Assembly (NCBI GenBank): GCA_036924285.1
Contig: JAYKYS010000006.1
Location: 30,974,001 to 31,038,000, forward strand
Length of the DNA stretch: 64,000 nt
Reading direction: 5' to 3'
From: Asterella californica
Lineage: Eukaryota > Streptophyta > Marchantiopsida > Marchantiales > Aytoniaceae
Shown: piece by piece, positions 46,582-57,002 of the stretch
How positions within the stretch are numbered: the first letter of the stretch is position 1
How the letters are laid out: the number at the start of each line of letters is the position of its first letter
Notes under the pieces: generated by a model
The model's database searches: none
What the model was told of the DNA's origin: nothing
The model's input: only the letters and a program-made list of their open reading frames with translations
Program-made: the position numbers and the translations under genes

Positions 46582-48703
46582 GATGCCCACAAATTACAGG
46601 ATTCACTAATTTTTGAATTTTTTAATTAATAACTTGTTTGTATAACTGAAGAAGCGTTGTTACTTAAGATTACGGCTTCCTTAGAAGGAAGATGATCTTA
46701 TGATCTTTTGTTGCAATAAGAAGTTGACTTCTTTGGAAGACGGTTGTCTTCTGGGAAGCGTCTTCCCAGTGGTGTCTTTCGAAGACGACGGAAGACCACC
46801 GAAGATAACAGACGACGGAAGAGAGCAGCGGACAGTGGATGACGGAAGACACGCGTCTTCTTGACGACAGCGACCGCGGAGGTCTAACCACGAGATTTCC
46901 AAGTAAAGAAGTGGGTGTATCTACTTGGGTAACCCCGCGGTGGTGGGTAGGTCAGGTAGGACATCGGGTTGAGAACCCCTAAACCGAGTGAGAAGATGCA
47001 CAGGAAGCGCATTAACACAAGACACTTACCTGCTTCCCGCATCGAGCGATTTTGGACCTGGAAGATCAAACTGAAGGGGATTGAGTGGAGTGATGGCAGC
47101 GATGTGAAATTGAGTGAGGCCAGGATCAATTCGTAGTTAGAATGAAGGCGAGGGCGAGTCGCTGAGGGTAGGAAGTACATTGAGCTGGAGGAGTCTCTTG
47201 AAGACACCCAGAAGCATACAACGAATGACAGCTGAGAAGAATCGAGGGTGGAGGTTTGTTCGATTAAGGAGTGGCGAGACATTGACAGCAGCAATAGCTT
47301 AGTAGGGGTCACCTTGGAGCTGGAGTCGGAGTCGTAAGTGCACAGAAGATTGAAGGAAGGCCGAGAAGAAGACAGAAGACTGGAGAGGTTCTTCCCATGT
47401 TCTCTTTCCTCTCACTGCTTCTCGCCTTTTGGTTGGTATCCCCCGCGCTTCTCCAGTTGTTTGCAGGCAACCCGATCGATCAATTCCCTCCCCACGTTTT
47501 CCCTTTGGTGACATTGGGGGCGGAAGCGCTGCCCAATTTCCGTCATACATCTTCTTCCTTCTTCCCGAGTTCAATTCGAGCTTCCCTACCCATAGTCCTC
47601 AAATTAGAGATCCTAGCTATCAATTTCCCTACCCAACCATTCCTCTCCTCCCAAAACCTTGAACAGAAGACGCTTCGGAAGATCTGAACATCTTCGGAAG
47701 ACGCTTCTGAGATTGAAACATCTTCGGAAGTCTGACATCTTCGGAAGCTTGACTGTCTTCGGAAGACCGACTGTATACAATTTGTCTCAAGAGTGGATTT
47801 GCTTTGCTTTGCTTTGGTTATTAAGAGAGGTTTGGTACAAATCCTGAGTGGCGGGGTGAGTTGTTTTGTTGTTTCGAGAAGTTGGAAGAAGGGAACTAGG
47901 CCTGTGCCTCCCGGTCTTCCAAGCTTTTCAATCCACATCTTCCTAGAGAGACTAGAAGACTGGAAGGGCTGGCAAAATGCGCGAGAAGACGTGAGGGTCC
48001 ATTTCGGGTCTCTTCTGTCCGACCTATAGCAGCCCATTCCTTCTTCTTCCCAAACTTAGGAGAGAGTCGTGAGAAATCTTGGCAGAATCTGGAGAGAATG
48101 GTCGAGGGTCATGTCTTCCCACCGAGCAGCAAGCTTCTTCTGAGTGTGTATGAGAGGTGAGAAGTCAGAAGAACAGAGTGCAAATATCTTGAGTCTGTTG
48201 TGAGGATAGATTGCGCGTAGGAAGAAGAAGACAGGTGAGACCAGTGAAGGGAAGCCTGACTTCAAGAGGTCTTCCGAGAAAAGCATTGTATCGGAAGCTG
48301 TCCTGAGAGTCTTCCCGGAGACCACTGTCACCGCAGGAGCCCGCAACCATCTTCTGAACCTGTTATGCACTCTACGTTTCGCGAATCTTGTATCTTCTGA
48401 TAGGAAGTAGGATGTAATGCAAGGTGGGTTGTGTTCTTGGTAATCCATGCGAGGCCTTGCTTAGTAAGGATTGTTTGGATATAGCTCGGAAGACGAGAGC
48501 TATTTAGGAAAATAGTACTGTTAGTATTAATACTGTTAGAATCTCGGAAGACGGAGTATCTGTCTTTTGGAAGACTAGTTTTGTCTTCTGAGAAGTAGAA
48601 GCTAGACTGTGGGCACTTGGGAAGGACTGAGCCTTCAGCTCACAGTAAACACGTGTGGCTTAGTGCAACAGAGTTTCTCAGTATGTCGATGCATCCGTGA
48701 GGA
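46582..48703 (+). repeat. repeat unit C, LTR/leader
   Basis: Starts TGATGCCCACAAATTACAGG. About 2.1 kb aligning with units A and B. It contains the CTTCGGAAG cluster at 47667-47770 and a polypyrimidine stretch at 47395-47470. The beginning shows the TG expected of an LTR; the LTR 3' end could not be placed. Confidence 0.65.
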
Positions 48704-50054
48704 TTGGTGTTACCAGCGGAAGAATTGGCCGAGGCCTCACCCTTCATCGAGGAGTTGGGTCTCGACTTCTTCTTATGGAACTGGAACCTTGCCGACCAGG
48801 GTCTTCTGAAGGAGGTTTGGGCAGCGTTACCGCCACGCAACCGTGTACCTGCGAAGGCAAGAGTAGCTCGTGGAAGACCATCTTCCTGGACTGAGGATTG
48901 GTGGCGCATGGTCTTTCATAGGTCAGAAGAGGAGCACCAAGGTTATTGGTACGAGAAGAAGATCTCACCCATAATCTCATGATAGTGGCACTTGCCTGGG
49001 AGCACCACTTGTCTCTTCCTGGAAGAAAGGCATGGGAGAAACGGGTGGAAGATCGAATCTTACCGGGAGCCAAAGAAGCGACTTCTGACGAAGCTGTTTC
49101 TGCATCTCTTTCCCAAGGGAAAAGCGCAGAAGACAAGGTATCTTCGAGATCAGGACGTTGCGTTCTTGGAAGCAGTGTGTGCCGGGGAAAGTGTCAACTG
49201 ACGGGCGTACATTCACGCCTACGTGCAGACAGAGCTGGCATACTTAGGTACTCCGGCAAGAGGACATCTCACTCCATTCTTCTGTTACCTGTACGTGGCC
49301 AAGGGGGATCTCACGGAAGATCAACTGGCAAGGTACAGGCCAACAGGAAAGCGCGAGGAGAAGGAGGAGAGCTCGGGAGAAGACGACCGAGCAGCAGCAA
49401 TGACTCCTCCGCCCACCCTGATGTCGCAGACAAGACCCGGTACTCATCAGAAGACGCTTCTGGTGAAAGAAGACGACTCTAGTGGGTCGGAAGACGCCAC
49501 GCTCTGAGGAAGATGGATCTTAGAAGTGTACCTAGGAAGCCCACCTCCCTCATTCATTCGGGATCGGAGTTTGACTCACCGGAGGAGTTCTTGAGTACCC
49601 GACCGGAGCAGAAGACCGCTTCTGCCACACCAGGGAGTCTTCCGAAGACTCCAGAAGACGAAGGATGGATGGGTACCCCTACTGCGAAGCAAGGAAGCGT
49701 AGTAAAGAGGACCACTTCTACCACAGGGAGGGATCTTCCACCTCGGAAGACGAGAAGAGTGGCCGCTCCCCCTGTGCAGAAGCAGAAGATGACAACAGCA
49801 GACGAGGCACCTTTACCTCTAGGGAAGAAGGAAGGCACCTCCGATCGGATTGTGGAGATGAACTTGTCTTCCGTAGGAAGAAGACTGGAAGAGTTCAGCG
49901 CCTTCTTCCACTCAAAGATCCAGCCAGCTATAGAGTTGCTCTGAAGGCTTGCACCAAGTACAAAAAAGAAGAACACGAGTGCTCACAAAGCAGAGCTTAC
50001 ATAGAGCTTGCAACCAACCCCCCACCAAATGCAGATGTCAAGAACCTTAGATGA
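48704..50054 (+). pseudogene. gag-like/plant-mobile-domain-like gene, unit C
   Basis: Best copy of the repeat-unit gene. Frame 48704-49507 reads through ELGLDFFLWNWNLADQGLLK, VARGRPSSWTEDWWRMVF, LFLHLFPKGKAQKTRY, HAYVQTELAYLGTP and HLTPFFCYLYVAKGDLTEDQ, ending in an acidic/Ser-rich tail. It has stops at 48980 and 49199 (a TGG to TGA change) and shifts frame near 49505 into a Pro/Ser/Lys-rich disordered segment (49513-49944, PPRKTRR basic patch that could be nuclear-targeting) ending GRRLEEFSAFFHSKIQPAIE. A second frame change then gives KACTKYKKEEHECSQSRAYI to 50054. Probable first ORF of an LTR element. Function unknown; DNA-packaging (gag-like) or mobile-domain roles are guesses. Confidence 0.55.
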
Positions 50055-51420
50055 AACTTGTCATGAACTCGTTTGACCGTGCTCCGATCTGATTGTGTAA
50101 AGTCACTATAGTGACTAAAAGAACCGCATGTGCGAGGTCATACTTAAAAATACACTTAAATTTAACCACAAGTATCGTCATGTTAATGATGAGATATTCC
50201 ACATAAATCAGTTTCACTTTAATTTTCCATGATAGCTCTAGCATCCACTTGTCGTATTCTCATTTCTTATCAGAAATTGGTGATATAAGGCTCACCAGAA
50301 TCTTGAGATCTGTAAAATGATCCATATATGTCTCCAAATTGAGATCTAATAGGTGAGACAAAATCAAAAAAAGTAGACTATAACGTGGATCATAAATAAA
50401 AGATGTTCTTTGCTAAAATTTTAAAAATTTCTTATATTGAACGAACTCACGTTACAGTGAGAAAAGATCTTGTTATAATGACAGACTCGTCTGAAAATGT
50501 AATCTATTGCATCAGAATCCTATTCTAGAAAGTGTTTTCTAGAGCTTGTAAAAATATTAATTTTATTATTATTAATGTTTGTATGAAATGTTTTGGCTAA
50601 CACTCATATTCAGACCTGGAACCTCTTGTCTTCCCACAGAGCTAACACTCTTTTGATACAAGAGAGGTTTGGAATTTATATACTACTATTTGTGATTTAA
50701 GGTGACTCACACTAATTCTACATTCACAATATTTGGATATACATACTACATAAAAATGACTATACAAAGGACTGTGTACTTGGTGATGTCACGGATACAC
50801 AAACTAATGTACTCGAGGCTCGTGCAACATCCTCAACGGCACGCGTGAATCCGAGCAAAGGATTTAGAGATGAAACAAGAACTATTTATTAATGTGCGGG
50901 AGAAAAATCTGTCACCAACTTGTGGTAGCACACGATAGAAAGGTGAAACTAGGAAAGACAAGTCTCATGTTCGAGTCTTGGATTTCATTTTGACAGTGCG
51001 GTCTGCAGTCGCTATAGGTCGCTTGGTGCTTTAGAAAGGTGCTCAAACATCCGTAGCTTCTTCCCGATACTTGGGTCCCTACGTCGAAGTCGTCTCGTCG
51101 TCCTACTACGGTGTAGTACGAAGTGTCTCTTGAGGACTGTCCACCTACAGGTCAATTGCTCCTGAATGTACCCTTCTCAGAACAAACTCTTCGAGCTCTA
51201 CGTTCTCTTGACTTCGCCTTGAGCACACTTCTCTTACAATCTCCACTGAAGAAGACTTCGTTGGAGCTTGAAGATTGTCGGCCAAAGTCTCAATAGTCGT
51301 CTTCTTCGTCTTCTTCTTCTTCCGTTGTCGTGTCGGATTTTGCATGAAGGATGTCTAGGAAAATGCGAGGTTCCTGGCTGTGGAGATACCACTGACATTG
51401 TCTGATCTTCTTAACGCGAT
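50055..51420. other. AT-rich stretch, no recognised gene
   Basis: No domain found. A minus-strand frame at 51145-51345 is Lys/Glu/Arg-rich and could be an antisense shadow of the coiled-coil gene region. Confidence 0.45.
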
Positions 51421-52009
51421 ACACTTCAGCAGGAAGGGATGGCTCGAGGAGAAGAACCAACTCATGATGAAGTTGGATGCCACTTCGGAGGAAGTGAAGA
51501 AGTTGACATTAGAGCGCAATGCTCTGATTCAAGCAAAGTCCGAAGAGTAGGTGAAGGCTTCGCAGGACATCTAGGATTTGTAGGCAAAGTTGAACTTAAT
51601 GACTTCACGGTTTCACGACATGAAGTCAGGGAAGGATACTTTATAGGAGCAGTTGGTGTCTAAGGATGAGGAACTCACGAAGGCTTCAGAGGTGAAGACC
51701 ACAGCGGAGGCGAAGATGGAAGAACTTCAGGGCAAAGTAGATGAAGTACTGACTTCGTACTTCACTACCGAGCTTGATGCATCAGAGAAAGAGCTTCTTA
51801 CGCGACTTCGGGCAGAGATGACAGCAGCACTAGATCCTTCAGCTAAGAGTAGGATAGTTAGTGTTATGGAGAGGATAGTGCGCAAGATTCGTGAGATCAG
51901 AGAGACAGTTAAACTGTCGTTATGGAGTATAGCTAGGACTTTACAGTTATGTAGTGTAGAGACTTTGGTTCTGCCTACTAGGGGCCGTGATCTGACGTTT
52001 AAGATGTAA
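51421..52009 (+). pseudogene. coiled-coil protein, C-terminal part, copy 1
   Basis: One frame with four in-frame stops runs from WLEEKNQLMMKLDATSEEVK (51440) through a long Glu/Lys/Leu heptad region (EELTKASEVKTTAEAKMEEL, 51660-51740) to a compact C-terminal helix pair (SEKELLTRLRAEMTA, SRIVSVMERIVRKIREIRET, LWSIARTLQL) and ends at 52009. A long coiled coil capped by a helical bundle is seen. The second copy at 56.56-57.00 kb conserves the last 110 residues best. It is probably encoded by an LTR element, because both copies are followed within 60 bp by the same TATA-containing sequence. Confidence 0.55.
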
Positions 52010-53329
52010 TCTTATTTCTTAAGATGTGAGATCCGTCATCTTTGGACAAAACTGTATATAAGCGTTGTGTTGTTCGTTCTCTATACCTTTATGTGTTTGT
52101 TATTGGGATTTTCTATTTTCTGAGATTACGGAGCCATTGGGTGTTTGTCGACTTCGGAGATTTATCTACGAAGCCTCGTAGTTTGTTGGGGTAGGAGTTA
52201 GACTGGGTGCCGAAGACCTTCGCATGTTTACAACTGAAATCAGAGTAAGAAGTTTGAGACGAAGCCTGAGAACAAACCAACATCTACGAAGTTAGTTTAC
52301 TACGAAGGAGTTTTAAGACGAAGTTAACCTTGGAGGAAGTTGTTCTTTTGGTGAAGACACTTAGGAAGAAGTTTAACTTCGTACTTGTCATGGACACAGC
52401 TCCACGTAAGATCTTGAGGCGAGTAAGGTATCATTGGAAAGATCTCGATGAGAGCTTTCCAATGATATGCAGAACTCCTCAAACTGATCTCTGAGCTGAG
52501 AATTATGGCTGATCTCGTGATCGGATTGTGATATAATTTTTAGGGACCAAAGAGGAGGACGAGACCGCGGATCCTCAGAAGTATATATGAGGGGGCTCGA
52601 TGCCTGGATGAGCCAAGACGAGTCATCCGACCTCAGGGTTTGGCGTGCGGACTCTGAGAGGCATGAGGTGATGGCTGGACCGGTTCCAAGACACGTTCCG
52701 ATCCAGACTTTGACGTCTGGACTTAGGAACGATGTAAGGACTGGAGCAAGACTAGGGAACGAGACGGCGGATTAGACCACCGTTTGGGAGCCTAGACCCA
52801 AACGGACATCACAGACGGTTGGACCGTTAGGTGTGCTAGAGGTACTGTTTAAGACCCTGGACTTTATGAGAAGTCCGTCCCAAGTCATCTTGTGACTTGC
52901 TCATATTTTGGTGATAGAAGAGTCTTCTTCACCAGAGTTTCCAAGAATAGTAGTAGTAGAGATAACTTAGTGTGAAGATAATTAACGTTTATTTGTTAGA
53001 AGCTACTTAGTAGAACTTCAGCAGTACTTCTTTGTTGAGACATTTCCATCAGTGGCTTTGTATCTTTGTTGTTTAATTTTTTTCTTGAGGTCCTTGGCCT
53101 GTTTAGTACTTGTTATGTTATTTGTCAGGATTATCAACTCTGTCTTGTTGGATAGACTTGAGCTTGATCTGTACCGGGATTGATTTCTGCCTGTGAGAAT
53201 AAAAAACAACCATAAAGAATCATCTTTGTCACATGTTTACTACTTTTGGATGATCTTTACTTGCATCTCTGTGGGTTCGATACTTAAATTACTACTTTTG
53301 AGCATCTTTTAGTTTTCTTGTGTTTTACA
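52010..53329 (+). mobile_element. LTR-like tail of the coiled-coil element, copy 1
   Basis: Begins at the stop codon of the coiled-coil ORF with gagatccgtcatctt and a TATA box (tgtatataag, 52053-52062), and ends near 53329 with GTGTTTTACA. The same landmarks bound the copy at 57003-57848. It contains an inverted repeat around a gatct/agatc core at 52431-52468 (ctttccaatgatat present in both directions). Confidence 0.5.
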
Positions 53330-53759
53330 ATCTGTCCATCATAAGCGTCCACGCCTTTTCATAACTGGTCAAGCTCTTCCACCAGTGGCTCCAAGTAAGT
53401 ATTTGGAAAGTTGGCTTGGCTTGCTAAACATGCAAGTGCTAACATATTAGTATCAAAACCATATTTGATGTGAAGAACACAAGTACGTCATATGTGCAAA
53501 ACACAAGAAGTGATGGTAGATGACATTGGAATATACATAGAATCGCCAATGAGAGACACAAATGACTATTTTTTGTTGTCAATCATTGAGGAAGATTATA
53601 ATATCAAAACAACTGGCCATGTCGAATATTATATCCTTATTGTCTTGTGTGAACTTCGCCTAATGTCAATCCAAGATGTAAATGACGTAGATCTTGTTTG
53701 AACTCTAGTCACATGCTCTCGCTGTGGTCATGGACTTGAGAGTTGACCACAAGTCTCAT
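53330..53759. other. intergenic stretch without a gene
   Basis: One 69-codon frame (53492-53701, plus) has no recognised features. Confidence 0.4.
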
Positions 53760-54065
53760 CAAACCGTCCATAGAACTTCACAAACGTGATGCGAACAGTA
53801 TCACAAAAGTGATGTTATATGCATCACAAGTATTATTCTACATGCATCATAAATTCAAACTTTAAAGTGATTATGTGCATCAAGTTTGTGATGCATTTGC
53901 ATCAACACTATGATGTGCTAGATGCGATACTATTTGCATCAGAAATTGCGGTACGGATTGCATCGCAAATAACCACATAAACACTTTTAAAAAACACTTC
54001 TAACAACATCTTTTCTTTGTATTTTGCGATGCAGAATGCATCACAAAGTGTCTTTTTTTGTAGTG
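53760..54065 (-). mobile_element. CACTA (En/Spm) terminus with subterminal repeats
   Basis: On the minus strand the element starts at 54065 with CACTACAAAAAAAGACAC, the signature CACTA terminal inverted repeat. It is followed over about 300 bp by many short subterminal motifs of the form TGATGCATTTGCATC in both orientations, as expected for transposase binding. The other end was not found, so this is an end fragment or a small deletion derivative. Confidence 0.75.
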
Positions 54066-54720
54066 CGGAGAGTATGAATATCAATAGAGTTATAGTGGTC
54101 ATGATTTTGAGTCTAATGAGTAGTTTGATTGGTATCGTGATGTATTTGTATGATATGTTCACTAGATTGATAGACAAGCAGTCAAACACTTCATCCTAAG
54201 ACTTAGATTTCTCCACACGAGCACAAGAAGAAGCTTGAAAATTTTAAATAGTGAAGTGCTAGTTTGTAACAACAGTTTTTCTCTCTTTGGAAATTACCAT
54301 ATGTTACAGAATGATGCAAAAATATCAAATTAGAAAGTTTTATGAACTCTGTCGAACCCAATGGAGATGCTTTTACACAACATGGCATGTCATGCTCGCG
54401 ACTTATGATTTTGCTATCGATTTTATAATGTCAAATAATCAATACTTTAAGTTAAACTTCTCTTAAGATATGAATGAATGTCATATTTGCTTTACAATCT
54501 TTTCGGTAATACTTATATGGATCTACATGACTTATGTTAGATGGTGTTCTGAGATGTGTTTACATCCTAGACTTCAGACACATCCATATAAATAAAAATG
54601 TAATATGTTCAATAATAAAAGGTGTGAATTTTATCATTTACAAAATATATTTTAGATGATATTAAGTCTACATAATGTTTGTATGCTACCCAAACCATCT
54701 AACTTGTTATTCTCACTTGA
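54066..54720. other. AT-rich stretch without a gene
   Basis: Nothing recognised. Confidence 0.5.
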
Positions 54721-54808
54721 GCATGCCACCCTCTCCATCTTCAGATGGAGAGGGTGGTATGCTTAATTTATTACCTAATCTTTCAGTTGGGAAGGGTTAG
54801 TTAATAAA
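54721..54808. repeat. two-hairpin repeat, copy 3 (best copy)
   Basis: First hairpin 54721-54762: two 20-base arms, one mismatch, 2-base loop, arm start GCATGCCACCCTCTCC. Second hairpin 54766-54808: TTTATTACCTAATC against a TTAGTTAATAAA arm. Other copies lie at 6251-6331 and 15582-15628. The conservation of two adjacent palindromes suggests either a MITE terminus or a structured transcript. Confidence 0.7.
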
Positions 54809-56439
54809 CTAATGCTTGTTTGCGAATACGGCCCTAGTCTTGTTGTTTTAGAAGTGTTTTCACATGTTGCTTATGGATTCCGTTCCAATCTAGATGTAGC
54901 TCGTTGTTGTAGCACGTGAAGTTTGGTCTGCAAATACACGAGATATATGACTATAGAGAGATACAGCAAGATCTTGGACCACCTCAATGAAATAGTAATG
55001 CCATCACTACCCAATCTATCAGGCTATGTCTCGGTTTCCATTGACCTAACCTGACCTTAAGTGTAATACACGTGCATACAGAACACAACTGCACGTTCAA
55101 TCTTATTCTAAGTACAAGAAAGATTCATACATGATAAACATTTGCTTCAGATCACATAAGCACTTTCAAACAATCCTTTAGGTCGACTAGTGCACTATCA
55201 ATACCTTCTCCACTATTTTTCTATGACAAATTACATAAAATGCACAATTCTAACATTTTATGATTCGATGATATGAGCTTCATTCAAGATGAACCTTACA
55301 ACAATAGATAACCTACTATATAAGTTTTCCAATGATATTGATAGCACATTGATTGGATCAAGATAACTCCTACCACAATAGATCGAAAGTGATCATTTCT
55401 AACACTTATAACCACCTGAAACGTCTTAATCCTTCTTCATGACCCACATGTTTTTAATCTAAGTTTTGAGTGACCAAACAAGCTCCAAACTAAGCATGCA
55501 ACATACCACTAGGAAGCTTGTCTTCTAGAGCTTCCAACAAGACAAGACATGCACGCAAAAAGAAATCATTGAGTTCGAGGCGTGGTACCGAAGATAATGA
55601 TACCTCGTAGTTAGAGATTTTTAATCAACAATTTTGACATAGTGTAACGTCTTCTCTGATCATGATCTCCGTGTCAAATTCACAACATAGCTCTCTCATC
55701 TCACTTGCAGCATCTCTAGAAATTCCACCTCCAAACCCCAAATCGTTTGTTCAAAGGCATCCAAGAGATGTACGTGAAATCACTCTTCTCTTTCAAAACT
55801 CGTCATGCTATAATATGAACTTCGACAACCTATTGCTCCCACCTTGAAATCCCCCCTCTGGCACCGCCTCTACCGCAAGGATTCCAATTGGGCTCATACT
55901 TCACAAGAAATTCCCTCTGACCCCTTACTACTACTCTCTGAAATTTTAGCTTCAGATCCTAAACCAATTGCTCAAAATGGACCAAGCTTTTCGTCTGTGC
56001 TAACTTATGAGCTTTATAAATCCCGATGGCTAAAATCCACGACCTCAACATCTTCTCTTAACCAAATGTGCTAAAATTTCATATGTAGTAAGCTGATAAA
56101 GCACACTCCAATCTATGAAGCTTTGATTTTTCGTTTTTGTTAATTAATTGACTAGTTGTAGACTAAATAAGAAGAATAGGTAGTAAAAGATAGAGGATAG
56201 AAGTAGAATAGTGTTAATTAGAAGTTTAGTGAAGAAGATTTGCTCTTGAAGAATCAGTTGAAGTTGTGAAGTAAGTTTGGATGGAAGTTCCTCATAGGTG
56301 GATTCTTTGGACGAAGAGCTTTCTAACGATATGTTGTGCGAGGCAAACGGAGTCTGAATGATGAAGTTACCAGGATTTAAGAATCGACAAAGTTGATGAG
56401 GAATGACTTTTTCGTACTTCGGTCGACGAAGAACTTTCT

Positions 56440-56575
56440 TCAGCTTCGTACTTCGTACCTTATTTCAACTTCGTATCTTATTTCAACTTCGTACTTCATT
56501 TCAACTTCGTACTTCGTATTTCATGACCATCTTCGTACTTCTTTACTTCTTCGTATCATATTCAAACTTGGAGGC
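56440..56575 (+). repeat. cttcgtactt minisatellite
   Basis: Five to six imperfect repeats of a unit near caacttcgtacttcatttc. In one frame this gives repeated QLRTSY-like peptides; it replaces the region that in copy 1 codes for coiled coil. Confidence 0.7.
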
Positions 56576-57002
56576 GAAGTTGAACTTGACGACTACGAGA
56601 CTTCACGACTTGAAGTCAGAGAGAGATGCTATTTTGGAGCAGCTAGCAACTAAGGACGAGCAATTGGTTACTAAGGACGAGGAGCTAGCGAAGGCTCAGA
56701 AGGCATAGGAGATAGCAATAGTAAAGGCCGAAAAGCTTCGGACAAAGGTGGAAGAGGTTACGACTACTTACTTCGCCATCGAACTCAATGCGACAGAAAT
56801 GGAGCTACTCCAACGACTTCGGGCGGAACTGACGATAGCGTCAGATCCTTCGACGAAGAGTAGAATAGTTAGGACAGTGGAGAGAATCATTAGAGATTTG
56901 AAGGAGCTTAGAGAAACGGTTAAGTTTTCATTATGGAGTATAAGACAGACTTTACAGTTAGGTAGAGTAGAAACTTCGGTTCCGCCAAGTGAGAGGACGT
57001 GA
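56560..57002 (+). pseudogene. coiled-coil protein, C-terminal part, copy 2
   Basis: Frame continues from NLEAKLNLTTTRLHDLKSER through DEQLVTKDEELAKAQKA, a TAG at 56707, then KVEEVTTTYFAIELNATEME and a conserved helical end (SRIVRTVERIIRDLKELRET, LWSIRQTLQLGRVETSVPP) to a TGA at 57000-57002. It aligns residue by residue with 51590-52009. The repeated KDEQLVTKDEEL shows heptad character. A TATA box (tatataag, 57066-57073) follows only about 65 bp after the stop. Confidence 0.55.

Noticed and set aside
53908..54189. Membrane-protein-like ORFs on both strands over the CACTA end
   Set aside because: They read through subterminal repeats and AT-rich DNA and have no homologous features; the transposon terminus explains the sequence.
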